A stretch of 64,000 bases of DNA from Trematomus loennbergii (Eukaryota > Chordata > Actinopteri > Perciformes > Nototheniidae). The stretch covers positions 469,501-533,500 of the forward strand of contig JAAOOA010000141.1 of the NCBI GenBank assembly GCA_012861695.1, written 5' to 3'. This document shows, one piece after another, positions 1 through 17,002 of this stretch. A program made the position numbers and the translations under genes. The first letter of the stretch is position 1. Every line of letters begins with the position of its first letter. The notes beneath the pieces are model-generated. The model ran no database searches. It was given only the letters and a program-made list of their open reading frames with translations, and was not told where the DNA came from.

Positions 1-670
1 CAACTCCTGTTGAGGGGATGGAGGAACCTGTGGACCCTCAATCTAAATTCGAAGTTGCTTTGCCGATGTTGAGGCTTCCCTTCACGAGGACAATAACAGA
101 GACATACATGACCAAATAGAATGCAGCTTTATTTCACAAATATACATGTTAACATGTCAATGTTCAGCAGGTGTCAACGGGTAACAGGGTGAACATACTT
201 TACACTATGACATGGTGGGTTTCCCCTCCTCAGATGGGCAGGTCTGGTCCACTAGGTCACAATGCCTGCTAACTGTGAGGGACACAAAGAACAAAAGCGC
301 ACTACTCAAAGCACAACTTCTACAAAATGATTACAGTGAGAGTTAGTTTACTCACCCTTTCAAAGTGTCACCCGGTGCAGTCCCTACACTGAAAGCAGAC
401 AAGGTTCCCCCAGAGGGAGAGGAGCCTGTAACACAAGCACTTAGTCAATTATATTGTCCACAATCTGCACACTAGAGAACTATTGACAGAAAATAAAAAT
501 AAAAAAGCACTAGGACAGTAGACTTTTAAAAAACAAACGCAACATAATAGTTGCCAGCTTAAACACCAATTCAATATAGCATTAAAGAAGGTTAAAAACC
601 AGGCTTACTTTGACAGAGTAATAGATCCTCCTGGCTCCATCAGGAGGGGGAACGCTCATACTCAGCTCTA
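1..670 (-). other. Possible 3' end of a spliced minus-strand transcript
   Basis: Read on the minus strand, a candidate exon at about 667-608 follows an AG acceptor and ends at GTAAGC; it is open as LSMSVPPPDGARRIYYSVK. A second candidate follows a TGTGTTACAG acceptor near 433 and ends near 364 at GTGAGT. An AATAAA signal lies at 133-128. The phases of the two exons agree only if the frame stops soon inside the second, so this is weak. On the plus strand, positions 3-119 are also open from the window edge to a TAG (39 codons). I recognise neither product. Positions 670-943 hold nothing I can name apart from GCGTACGC-type palindromes near 850-880. Confidence 0.25.
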
Positions 671-943
671 TGGATTAAACACAAAAACAGATGTTATAAA
701 GAATAATAAGAGCTAGAAGAAAGTGAGCAAACGTCCATAGCCAGTTCCCCGGGTTGCTCGGCTGGTTATGAGCACTTCTACACTCTGCAAAAACACCTAC
801 AAGTTGCTTCAAAACTATTACAACTTGGAGTAAAACACCATATTAAACTGTGCGTACGCTCAAAAGATGGCGTACGCCAGTTTCTACGCACTGTTTGCGA
901 TTTAAAAAAAACTAACTTCAGGGGGAAATGTGCGGTCCTCCAC

Positions 944-1741
944 GCCAACACACTCTCACTCCCAACGCGTCCAGGAGCGACGCTTGGTCAGAATTCCGTG
1001 GCGTCCAGTTGTGACGCGCCGAGTTTCCATCAGCGTCATAAACGGATGCAAAGAGCTTTCAACTGATTGCAATGTATTCCCATCGGCGTCGGTATTTGAC
1101 GCTTAGGGAAGCACGGCATTCGTTTGTGTCGGCAGCTGTTAAAAGTGAGCGTCCATTCCCATTGGATAACGGAGAATTGTACACCCGGAAGTAAGTATTC
1201 TCCTTACTGTCGATTGATTTGACAGTGATATCTCCATTACTCATCCACTCAAAAACACCAGATTACCTTTGTTAATTAAACGACATTGATAGGTTTAAAT
1301 TGTGTACAATGCTTTTGTGTTTTTCCCCTACAATTCTGAGACAACTTGTTTTCTCTGAAATGTGGAGCGCCAAAGAGACTACACTACCCACAATCCCCAG
1401 CTATTGTTGTGACGACTTTTGAGTTTTGGATGGCCGAAGACACTACACTACCCACAATCCCCAGCTATTGTTGTTACGACTTCGGAGAATTGTACACCCG
1501 GAAGTAAGTATTCTCCTTACTGTCGATTGATTTGACAGTGATATCTCCATTACTCATCCACTCAAAAACACCAGATTATCTTGTTAATTAAACGACATTG
1601 ATAGGTTTAAATTGTGTACAATGCTTTTGTGTTTTTCCCCTACAATTCTGAGACAACTTGTTTTCTCTGAAATGTGGAGCGCCAAAGAGACTACACTACC
1701 CACAATCCCCAGCTATTGTTGTGATTGTCTGTCCGCTTTGC
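944..1741 (+). repeat. Left long inverted repeat of the giant element
   Basis: The repeat starts at GCCAACACACTCTCACTCCC and pairs with the reverse complement of 25141-25990. The outer 170 bp carries seven GCGTC/GACGC pentamers. The inner part contains two copies, about 311 bp apart, of a unit beginning GGAGAATTGTACACCCGG (1171 and 1482). A diverged third partial unit at 1801-1965 is not part of the inverted match. ACTACACTACCCACAATCC occurs at 1378, 1442, 1690 and 1944. Confidence 0.85.
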
Positions 1742-2041
1742 CAAAACCTCGTGATAACTCAACAAGCTCTGTGATTGGATGAAACATAAATAGGTGATAT
1801 TTGCACTACTCATTAACTAAAAACCACCAGATTATCCTTGTTAATGAAACGACATTGATAGGTTTTAGTGTAAAATGCTTTTGTCACGTTTTCCCCTTCA
1901 ATTCTGAGAAACAAGTAGTTTTGAGTTTTGGATGGCCGAATACACTACACTACCCACAATCCTCAGCTATCTTCGCGAGGCCAGGTCTCGAGGTCACGTA
2001 GTTCACGTGATACATTGCTCGGAACCTTGAGACACCAGCAA
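1742..2041 (+). promoter_or_regulatory. Probable promoter and noncoding first exon of the passenger gene
   Basis: This stretch holds the diverged third repeat unit with the ACTACACTACCCACAATCC motif at 1944-1962, then CACGTAGTTCACGTG-like sequence. It ends at CACCAGCAAG followed by a good splice donor GTAAGC at 2042. The next acceptor on this strand (TTCATTTGCAG, ending 2907) sits one base before the first ATG of the passenger gene. A 5' untranslated exon here is inferred from splice signals only. Confidence 0.4.
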
Positions 2042-2908
2042 GGTAAGCTGTAATAAACTCGACTGCTCACTTAATTTTCGACAATATTCAAATATAACTC
2101 AAATAAAATATTTGGGTTATGTATTCAAGTCCCACCCAGGCAGCAGGATTCGTAAGACAGTACGAGAAACTTAAAGAAAATGTAGTCTGTAACAGTTATT
2201 TTCTTTTTTGTAATAACGGATCATTTAGAAGCTAGCATTAGCCACCGTGTGGCTAGCTAGCTGTGTTAGTACAATGTCGTAGTCATCAAAGGAGCTAGCA
2301 CTGTTAGTTGTATCGCTCATCAAAACAAAGAGGACTCTCTGGAGCGAAAGTATTTGTAATTATTATTATTTATTTATTATTTATTACTTAGCGGGAGTGT
2401 TTTACATGTTCGGTGTAATGACGTAAAATGTTTAGGACGCGTCACTGCGGTTGCTGGTCATTTGTTTTTTTTACCATAAGCTGTCATCAAGAAGGAATGC
2501 CATCATTTAATGTCATGATGTTTATATGTGAACAAATTACACAGTACATTAGAAGTCAGTACACATTAGCCTAATTATTAACAGAATGTTGTTCAATTTT
2601 GTTCAAAATGGAGTCACTTAGCATTGGCGTTTAAATGTTACATTCTATTATACAAAAACCCCACTTGTCATTTGTGTTTGAATATATTGAATATTCACAT
2701 ATGAATATATTAATTTGATTCAAACCATTGGAAGTTTGCGCACTATCTCAAGTATTCACAGCATATTAGACTGTATCTTCTATCTCTCCAATTGCATTTA
2801 ATATAGAGCATGAACTTAATAACATATTTGTGTATTTGAGAACAAATTGATCAACTGACAGCAAACATTTTTGAGATAATCCCTCTATGTTTAACTTTCA
2901 TTTGCAGA

Positions 2909-7426
<4,518 letters not shown>

Positions 7427-7428
7427 TA

Positions 7429-7543
7429 ACACACACACACAGACACAGACACACACATACACACACACATACACATACACACACACAGACAGACAGACAG
7501 ACACACAGACAGACACACACACATACACATACACACACACACA
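7429..7543 (+). repeat. CA-rich microsatellite
   Basis: Interrupted (CA)n with CAGA and CATA variants, directly after the passenger gene's stop codon and just before its AATAAA signals, so it lies in the 3' UTR. Confidence 0.9.
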
Positions 7544-7579
7544 ATACGTTTTTTCAATAAATTGTTTCAATAAATTGTT

Positions 7580-8487
7580 GTTTCTGTTGTGTATTTTTTG
7601 TACAATTATTTCTCAATAGGGTAAAGCCTTTTAAAATGTTTTAGTTTTTGGTATGTTAATGCAAATGTGACAATCATTATTTTCGGGCTGCCTCAGTCTT
7701 AAAACACAAGATAGATATCAATTTTTGTTATGGTCTTCTGTATATGTCATGAATAATACTGGTACAATTTGAATTTGCCCCAAAACGTGGAAATGCAGAC
7801 CAGATCTTCTAAATGCCAGGGACCGGAACATCAGGAGCATCTCTAAAAGACGATATGTGACAGTCCTGCAGCAACGGACCATATGAGAAACATTATGTTA
7901 AAACCTAGAAACTTATTCTAAACCTACTATCAAAGTATTCACCTGAAATGTAGCACAATTTGGCTCCTGTTAAAAGCACTATTAGTTTATAACAGTTTTA
8001 CTCCCCAGTTGAACTGTATTTGACAATCATTAAATTCACAAACATAATTTGGGAAATAAATGAAAGACAATAGTGTAAATAAGAAAGGTTTAGTTTTTGA
8101 AACTTGTAATGGAGACGTTGATACATTAACTGTCAGCAGTATTTATTGTTACTTTGTAATTCTACTCCACCACAATTCAGAGGGTAACCTTAACCTATTT
8201 GGCACATCCCTTTCAAGATGTTCTAAGGTTTATTGACATATCATATACACAACTACGGTGTAGTTATGCAATGAATGACAAACCTCGCAGGTTCGTCAAC
8301 AGTGCATTACAAGAGATCTATCAATATGTTTATACCTCCACCATTAAACAGTCATATTCTGCACATTTCTTATACTATCTACATACATCTTATAAGAGTA
8401 TAATTAATATGTAATGTCAGTTAAAATAAGTGCTTAAACGTAATTAACATTGCAGGAAAGTTGATTGTCAAGTCCCAAAACAAATTA
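7580..8487. other. No gene recognised
   Basis: AT-rich sequence with only short chance ORFs. I saw no repeat ends or splice-consistent coding segments here. Confidence 0.5.
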
Positions 8488-9406
8488 TGCAGTTGCCAAC
8501 TCTCACGCATCTGGCGTGTGACACACGCTTTCACTCTCAATCTCACGGTCTCACGCTCTCACGCTCTCACGCTCTCACGCTGCCCAACCTATTCTCACGC
8601 CACAAACAAGATGAACCGGCGATCCTTTTTGGTTGGTTATTTACAATGTTGAGTTGACAGCTGCTCAAGCTGTCAATCCGCTCCCTCCCCGCCCCCACCA
8701 CTCTTAACAACGTTAACAGACAGCAGAGCAGAGCCGGTTGGTCAATCCCCGACCCGTATTGCGCATGCGCAGATCTAAGATCCAGTAGAAATGATCAAAA
8801 GTAAAAGTCTGCTGCTTATTGTTCTACTAGGCCAAAATAGAGTCAAAGAGTATATGAGAGTGAGAGTGTGTTAATTAATATATTTGGCAGTTTGGAGTAA
8901 GTCTGTAGATTTGTTTGTGTGTGTATGTTTCATGTATAGGCCTCTCACGATAATTAATTTTGTTGGATACATTTTCCCGGAAATTATTGCGATAAACGAT
9001 AATATTGTCGGCACCGTTGTATGACCATTTTAGACCACTGACATAATGATAATATATAATAATAATTCAAGTACATCCTTTCAAACTGCTTGTCACATCC
9101 TCATGTAAATGGCAATTTATCGAGTTCATTTTTATTTATCGTACGATAAGTCAATTAATTGCTTAACAGGCACACAATAAAACAGTGGAAACAAACATGT
9201 GTTTGACTTTCATTAGTGAATGAAACTTTGTGCCCTTTATAGTCTGTGTCCAATATTGTGTATTTGCATATATTGTATATATATCCAATATATATGCTAA
9301 GGTCCCGCTACTGACATGATAGCAGTCATTTAGTGCGCATATGTGTAATTAAACCCATGATATCAAAATCTCACTCCAGCCAGGTACCCAAAGTTGGCAA
9401 CCCTGA
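8488..9406. mobile_element. hAT-like non-autonomous element with a nested MITE
   Basis: The left end CAGTTGCCAACTCTCACGC and the right end AAGTTGGCAACCCTG are inverted. Near the left end is a run of CTCTCACG repeats (8540-8600). Inside, about 8936-9175, sits a second MITE with a CTCTCACGATAAT start and GATAAACGATAATATTGTCG core, a type widespread in fish. The last 320 bp (9087-9405) are repeated at 25998-26327. No transposase is encoded. Confidence 0.6.
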
Positions 9407-10580
9407 ATATTAGACTTTAAGTACTTTGTCAGGCTTAATATTTATCTGTAGATTTACCAAAGCTTTTTGCTTACATGTATTTAAAAGACCTTAACTTAAA
9501 GTATTATTTAATGTTTTAATAAAGCCTGATTAGTTTGCCTGATTTGCACATCCTCCTATTAATATCTGTGTACATCCGGCACTAAACTTTTATTGTAGAG
9601 ATCACTTACAGTAGCCTATCTTGTTGATATTTTCTATTCTATATTTCTATCATTGACCTTCTACTTTCCCCCTATTTGTATGTACTCTTAATATTTTAAT
9701 GTTTTCATCAAATGTAACCCATTCAACAAAACATGCAGCAGAGATTAGCAACACAACCTTACCGGCATTGCAATGACTGTAAACGTGTAATAACGTGCTT
9801 TAACCACTAGGTGAATAATACAGACGTATAAAGTACACATGGTATACAATGCTATCAAAACACATTATGTTAATTTACATATCTAACTACCATTATCAAG
9901 CTAAATATGGACTATATGAGGCTAAGGCATTGTACCAGGTGTAGGCTAATTATGTAAGCTAAGTCAAAAACAGGCAACTGATGAGGTGTTTGAAAGGTAA
10001 TTTATGAGGAACACAGAATACAATGCCATTTTATCTGTTTCATTATTAGTGTAGGACAGATATGTATATATAACACCTGAAGATGTTTTATTCATGTTAG
10101 TCATTACTTTTAATACTAGTTGAACATTACATTTTTACATTTGTATGTTTAAAAACAATATATGTTTCTAGTTATTGTGCTTTTTATCATGTTTTAAATT
10201 ATTGTACTCCTATTGTGTTATTTAATATTGTAGTTATTGCTTGTACAGCACTTTGGTCAACTGAAGGTTGTTTTAAATGTGATATATACAGGATATAGCT
10301 ATATTATTGCACATATTTTAAAACATCAGACAAAAATGTGTATCCGCCCCCTCATGGTGCTAATCAGTATGTGTGTTTGCTAAACAGAGATACAAACAGA
10401 ACATGAGTGAACAGTCAAAACAATTTTTATCAACTTTATTGTTATGGGACCTTGTTTACATAGTGTTTCAGAGTAGACATGTAATAACATCTGAATAAAA
10501 TGAAATGATAGAAAATGTCTTCAACAGCATATCAACAACCGGAAGAATAACTTACTGGACATACATATTAAGACATTAAG
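9407..10580. other. No gene recognised
   Basis: AT-rich. The only recognisable item is a TGTACAGCACTTTGGTCAAC tail at about 10235-10290 of LINE/SINE type. Confidence 0.5.
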
Positions 10581-10587
10581 AAATGTG

Positions 10588-11305
10588 TCATTTTTTTTTG
10601 TCGGAGGACCGCAGCTGACGAGAGGGGGTGTAGGGCTGAAAGAGGTCAGAGATGTATGCAGGGGCTAGGGAGTGGAGAGATGTGTAGGTTAGCAGGAGGA
10701 GTTTGTACTGGATGCGTGACTTGACCGGGAGCCAGTGAAGGTGGAGGAGGATGGGGGTGATGTGTTGCCAGGGCTTAGTGCGGGTGAGGAGCCTGGCTGC
10801 AGAGTTCTGGATGTACTGGAGCCTGTCCAGGGCTTTGCAGGTGACCCCGAACAGAACTCCATTGCAGTAGTAGTAGGAGATGAAGGTATGTATTAATGTT
10901 TCTGCAACGGGGTCGGGGAGAGAGGGCCGGAGTCTGGAGATGTTTCGAAGGTGAAAAAAAGCAGTTTTGACAGTAGACCTGATGTGGGAGTTGAAGGTGA
11001 GGCTAGAGTCCAGAGTGACGCCCAGGCTGGATGGAGCAGCCATCGACGGTGAGGAGCAGATCTCCAACCTCCCGGAGCAGTGTTTTTGGGGCCACAACCA
11101 TGAGCTCTGTTTTGTTTTTGTTGAGTTTCAGTAGGTTTGTTGACATCCAGGTTTGGATGTTGCGGAGGCAGTTGACTAGTGACAGCTGGGATGATGGATT
11201 GGTACTGATGTAGAGTTGGGTGTCGTCGGCATAGGAGTGGAAGTTGAGACCATGTTGGCGGAGTATTTCACAGGGGGGAGCATGTAGATGTTAAATAGAA
11301 GGTAG
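10588..11305 (-). pseudogene. L2/CR1-type LINE reverse transcriptase fragment
   Basis: On the minus strand the segment opens with NFHSYADDTQLYISTNP, the YADD catalytic box of reverse transcriptase in the form typical of L2/Maui LINEs. It continues through LLKLNKNKTELMVV, then the thumb region with SHIRSTVKTAFFHLRNISRL and LHWLPVKSRIQYK. It ends after about 230 codons at SSDKK. The first third and all of the 5' end are missing, so it is a dead 3' fragment. There are frame changes near 11090-11290. It lies just beyond the KDZ transposase stop codon and probably interrupts that gene's 3' UTR. Confidence 0.85.
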
Positions 11306-11318
11306 TCTGGAGGGGGCT

Positions 11319-14300
11319 TCACCGTGTGTCATCAGAGCTGTCAGAGTCGCAGTCAGAAGACTCATCTGAAAGACTTTGCAAGAAGCTGATGGTCTCTGCT
11401 CCAGTCAAAAGCTGCAGATAGCATCGTCTAGCATGAGTCTTCATTTCTCCGATGTCGTGCTGCTTTTTCCTAAACATGCTCTGGAGACCTTTCATCCCGT
11501 CTTCGCTCAGGCCCAATGGTGAATCTTAAATGTATAAGATAAAGACAATATGAGTTACTTCATCACCTATCACTGATGTGTAAAGTCATGCAAAGTAAAA
11601 ATGTAATATATACTGTACTTTGCAGGCAGGACATCTCTTTCAGGGAATCACTGCGGGTTGAAAGGACCTTCCAGTGTTGGTTCATTTCTGTGACGAGAAT
11701 CTTCTTCTCCTCCTGTAGTCTCTTCACTGCCATGACAAGGTCGAATGCTCTTCTCTTTGTCCTGAGGTCGAAAGAGTCTGGAAAGCATTTATGAGAAAAC
11801 ATGAATTAATGTGTATGAAAGATCAACATTCAAAGAATCTATGAAGTCTTAAATAGATTTATATATCAGACATGAAGGTTTTCCACATTTGCTGTGAGCA
11901 TTCAGCAGACTGGTGTACTTACCACTGTTTGGTAGCTGCCATGGCCAAGCTTTCTCCACAGACAGAATGGCTTCGAGGCACAGCGCTTCTGTGCTTGGAA
12001 CCATTGAGTTGTATTTCTCAACTGTGGCTGTCAGGACCCCTTTCTCATCCCTGATCTTGCGGCGGATCCGGGAACGACCTTTGTTGCTGTCTGTGTCTTT
12101 GTAGAGACGCTGCGAACGTCTCTTGACACTTACTGTCAGCATTTCAATCTTGCTGGCCAAGGCAGCAGCATCCCTTGGGTTGTTTGTTGTTGCTTTTTAG
12201 AGGAAATAGGTGTATTAAGCACAGTAATTCACAATAACAGTGACATTTGATCAAATGTTTTAATATTATTTTATTACATATGCTTCATGAAAAATAAGTA
12301 ATGCAAATGTCAATAGAAGGTTATCACTAATTCTGAAAATTTAAAATAAATTGATAAATCATGACTACAAAAAAGTTGAAAAACGTCATTAAGATTGTCC
12401 TCACTTTCTGCCCACTCATTCACATCTCTGACCCAGTCTTCCAGCTGCTTTTCACTCACTGCCAACTCAGCCTTCATGGACTCCAGGTTCTGCAATTGCT
12501 TTTCCAGAGCTTTTGTGGTCTACAAACGTCAAACAATTAAAGACAAGTAAATACAGAAATCTACATTTAGGCTGCAGCCACAAATAATTCTTCTAAAACT
12601 ATGTTATTACCTTCAGATATCTGCGGGACAGTGAGGTGGCCAAGTTGCTGACTTTTTGCTGATTCCAGCGCATGGCCATCAGCGTCAGCATGTCTGTACG
12701 TCCTGCAAAAGAGAATATCACATTATTACTATTCCTCTTACTTCTTATACTGTAACTGGGGTTTATACTATATTGCCATCCTAAATGGTGTTCTATGGTC
12801 ATAACCGTCAATGAGCTTTTATGAGTTTCTGTTGTTGGTGTAATTTGTTAGTGGAATCTGTGCCTTTCTGAACATTTTTTGAAAACTGACAGTAAAGGTT
12901 CTATCGTAACTCACCTGCTTTTGACATGTGTTTTGTGGTCACTGCTATCCGAGAGAGGAAGGCATTGACCTGTTCCACCTCCTCCCCTAGGGTTAGTCCA
13001 GCCCCCTCTTGATATGCCCCACTCCATTTCACCTGTTTAAAATATATTCAAAAGTACGACTCGTTACAACTTGTCACTATTCACAAGGAGGTTTTTACAT
13101 AAAGTGATTGTGTCACATGGTAACAATTCCTTACTTCACATTTGAAGTCATGCGCTTTGGCATGAAACACTGAGAGAAAGGGCTTCATGTCGAGAAGATG
13201 CTGGAGCTCTGGACAGCTTTTTGTGATTCTCTGGAGGTAGGGCCAATATTTGCAGGTCACATCCATGCAAAAGAACATACTACTGGCCAGCTTTTTCTGT
13301 AGGTACAGGGGATAAGCAAAGATTTCTCCCCTGTACATATTGAGAGCACAGAGGAGCACTCCATGTCGACAGACGGCAAGCTCTAGTCCCTCCTCATCCA
13401 GCTTGCCGGCTGATTTTTGGGAGGTCTCTCTGGCTGCCGACCACTGTCCTCCACAAACACCTCTTCCGGAGACCTAATATATAAAAATGTATTGATGAAA
13501 ATGGTGCAAAGACTAACCTAACCAAACCCTTCATTAGGATATTATATTATACATAATTAGAGTCTGCAATATTACATGTTTGGTTGTGGTGTGTATATAG
13601 TCCACAAATCTTGAGACGTCTTCATCCCTGGCTATAAAGACACCGTCAAAGATGGCCTGTTCCTCAGATCTAAATAAATCAAAGGAGCAATGTATGACAT
13701 CTCAGATTATTGATTGGTTCACATCAAGATACTTTTGTTTCGTTATTTGTTCAAATACTGTGACATTATATATTTTCTATAGTACCTAGCTGCATTCTTG
13801 AAACGGTAATGCTTGCGGTTTCCATCCACGGAAACTGCAAGCATATCAGGGCTACACGCAGGACAGGTGAAGGGCTCCTCCTTGCACATGATGTCGACCT
13901 CATAACGCACAGCCTCCCACTCAAAGAAACTTTTGATGAAGCTGTCAGTTGAGATCTTCCCAGTCTATAACAAAATAAGGACATCAACAGATAATTATGT
14001 CAAAAATAGATTATAAATTATAAGGACACAGCTTACAATTTGTACAATACAAATAGATCAAAAAGGACAAGTAACTTCAATACTCACACGGCCGAAGCGC
14101 AACGTTCGCTGATCGAGCATCCTTAAATATGCCTGAAAGGATAGTCCAGGTGCAGCCATTTTCATTTCTTCAAATGAGAAGAAAACATCTGTGGCATAAA
14201 TGGTGGCGAAGTGAAGGGTAGCTGGCCAGTAGTCACTCCGAAGAAGGTCGTCAACCCCAGTCGTCCATGTCGCAGCGCATGCTTCACAAGCCAACTCTGG

Positions 14301-15755
14301 CATGCTTAGCTCATGTCGTCCTTGAAAAACAGACAAGGTGTTTTTAATACATTTGGTATTCTTTACTCAATACCCATGTTAAGGTTTAATAGACAAGCTA
14401 TCCCACATGTCTTTGAGAAGGGTTGGATATTATCAAGAAGAAACTTCAATAACATCTATCTTAAGAAACAAGACAAACATTCTTCCCATTCTTACCATTC
14501 ATTGTGATCACAGTCACAGTCTTTCCTGGCTTGAGGCTCAATGACTCTGATGCACAACCACAGATTTTGTCCGGGATCTCCACAGGTACAAACCGCACTG
14601 GAAAAAAATTCAAATGGGAATTAAAAATAATTTGTCTCTTTTTAAAAATACTACATTGTTATGTGACATATTTAGGATTTAACTTTACATCAGAACATTA
14701 AAAAGAGACTTAAGCACACTGCTGGGAATTAACACAGAGATGTTGAGGAAGCTCACATTTTCAAAATGAAATTCTCAACAAGTCCAGCAAGAAAATGTAC
14801 ATTCACAAACCAGAACTTACCACAGGAGCAAAGGGCCATATTTAGTACATGTGTTGTTGGGGCCAATGGCTGGAAGTAACCTGCAGTAGTAGCATCTCTG
14901 TTGTGGGGGGGTGTCTGGTGTGCATGCTGACATCACAGTCAGCACAGAAGAAGGGATGTGGTCGGCAATCCCGGCACCGGACAACAGACGTTTTGCTCCA
15001 ACACTGTTGGCAAATGTGTGTTCCCACATTTGCTTGGGCCACTACGGTGTTAACCAGATGTGGTCTCGCTGCCCTCCAGCTCTCTGAAAAAAAACTTTTT
15101 CGAGTGCTCCAGTTGGTCGATGCCAGCAGAGAAGCACTTGGGGTTTGTGCTACCACCTCATCTCCTGTAGTATCGCTCAGAGACTGCTGGAGATCTCGTA
15201 GAAACCCCTCTGTTAAAACGGTACAATAAAGTCCAAAGCACAATGATTAGTTTTCTTTAAAACATACTGGATGGAGTGGTTTTGAAAGCTGTAACTACTG
15301 TGTTCTTAATTCTAGCAAATTATGAAGTTTAGAAATGAAGTACGTATCACATAAAGATACAAGTATGAATATGTGTTTCGGGCTAACCAGACCAAATGAA
15401 GTACATACCAACAGTCTCTGGAGCGATAGCTGGAGCAAAGATCAGATCACAGTCAGGGTCAGGAGCAGCAACGGGGGGATCAGTGTTACGACTGCAGCCA
15501 GCTGTATCAGAAAAAACATTTATTTTATACCATTAAATTGTAATACTTTTCCCTTACCAAGAGTTATGTTTTCATTCATTTCATATACTCAAGTGCCTAG
15601 AAATATATATCTTATACTGACCCTGATTTGAGACATTCCGGGTTGAACGTGGTCTTGCAAAGATCAAGTTTCCCTCACTGTCTCTCTTCTTCCAGCACAT
15701 CATGACACTGCTGGACTGCTGCTGCTGCAGCTGCACTGCTGCTGCTGCTGCTGCA

Positions 15756-15788
<33 letters not shown>

Positions 15789-15927
15789 ACTACTGCTACT
15801 GCTGCTGTTGTTGCCGCTTCCACTTTACAAAGCAAATCATCAGCACTCCGTAGGTCATCCCTTAACTCTTTCTGCTCAACCAGCTCATCTGCGCTTCTCA
15901 GGAGATCCTCAAGATCAGAATCACTCA
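11319..15927 (-). CDS. KDZ-family (Kyakuja-Dileera-Zisupton) transposase, about 14 exons
   Basis: Predicted DNA transposase. Exons run about 15927-15622, 15502-15409, 15211-14821, 14600-14496, 14322-14087, 13965-13786, 13672-13577, 13474-13136, 13032-12916, 12703-12612, 12521-12403, 12192-11923, 11778-11623 and 11527-11319, giving roughly 900-950 aa. The N-terminus (MSDSDLEDLLRSADELVEQK) is acidic and followed by an Ala/Gln tract. Next comes a cysteine cluster (CQQCW, CRDC, CADCDVSMHTRH) of the CxC type that accompanies KDZ transposases. The core follows: WPA and APGLSFQAYLRML, CPACSPDMLAVSVDGNRK, FDGVFIARDED, DEEGLELAVCRHGVLL, YRGEIFAYP, MDVTCKYWPY, FHAKAHDFKCE and GEEVEQVNAFL. The Asp and Glu residues in these are the likely RNaseH-fold catalytic set. 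The tail is helical, then acidic (SDESSDCDSDSSDDTR, stop). A G7 run at 14905-14911 forces one frameshift; otherwise the copy looks largely intact. Exon edges are from splice signals by eye. Confidence 0.85.
15700..15805. repeat. CTG/CAG trinucleotide repeat within the KDZ coding exon
   Basis: An interrupted (CTG)n on the plus strand. Read on the coding minus strand it gives an Ala run followed by Gln residues and a Ser run near the N-terminus of the transposase. Confidence 0.9.
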
Positions 15928-16764
15928 TTATAGTGAAGAGACACAGACAGAGACACAGAAGAAAGACTGACAACAGAGTTAGACAGAGAAATAAATAGAG
16001 AGATAGGAAGAGACTATCAAGTACAACACAGCAAGGACAGTTTAACAAGACAGACTTGGCTCTTAAAAGTGCCTTTGGGTTGTTTGGAGTTTGAAAAAAC
16101 AAAGGGTTGTTTTTTGGAGAACAAATTGCAGGATCTGTTGAGAGAAAACAACATAATTTAGAAACTCAAAAATAAAATGGCAATGCCAGTGTAATTGTTG
16201 TTGTTTACAATTTTCTACTTGGCTAATAACCAATTAATGCTTACTACTGTTGTCATTAAAGGTATTTTCACACCATCGCACAGCAAAATCACTGCCACCA
16301 GTCATTTAAATAAGTCATTTGTACAAAAATTATAAAAGTATTATTACTATTAATACTAAAAACACATGTATACAAAGTATTATTAATAGATTTACGATTC
16401 GAAAATTATAAAAGCAGAGTAGACATGTGGAGATTATCCGGCTGAACAAAACGTGATCCGTCTCTCTGAGCTAGCTAGCTAGCTAGCTCAGGCGAGTTCA
16501 TTTGTTATATTTAGGTAATATCCTAGTAGAGTGGAGATTATCCGGCTGAACAAAACGTGATCCGTCTCTTAAATGTGTGTCAACCACAGACCTTATTTCG
16601 AGCTATTTTCCAAAATTTTATGGAGAAATTGCAGTGCGTGTTCTAGCTAGCTAGCTAGCAAGCTAGCTCAGGCGAGTTCATTTGTTATATTTAGGTAATA
16701 CCCTATATTATTTAGTTACTATACCCCTCAGAAAGGTGCCAGAAGCAACATTGGCGCCGATTAG

Positions 16765-16795
<31 letters not shown>

Positions 16796-16898
16796 GTGGC
16801 TAAGTTTATTTCCTATAACTATGTGTTACCCATGCTCTTACCTTGATTCTGAAGAACTGCGACTGATCCAGGTTTGGTCACGTAAAGTGCAAAGGTAT
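15928..16898. other. 5' flank of the KDZ gene, with a tandem duplication and ATT repeat
   Basis: A block starting GTGGAGATTATCCGGCTGAA occurs at 16426 and again at 16531. Both copies end with GGCGAGTTCATTTGTTATAT after a run of AGCT repeats. The second copy has about 85 bp extra. An (ATT)n microsatellite lies at about 16765-16794. Position and orientation suit the promoter of the KDZ gene, but no TATA box or first exon could be fixed. Confidence 0.45.
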
Positions 16899-17002
16899 GC
16901 CGTCTTAACCATAGATATATATATAAACACTAGATGGCTCATGGGAGATTTTCCAGCGTAGCTCACTGGCCGCCATCTTGCTACAGTCAACAGCTACTCT
17001 GG

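Noticed and set aside
8540..8600. CTCTCACG tandem run as an independent satellite
   Set aside because: It fits as the subterminal part of the hAT-like element whose TTGCCAAC end lies just upstream.
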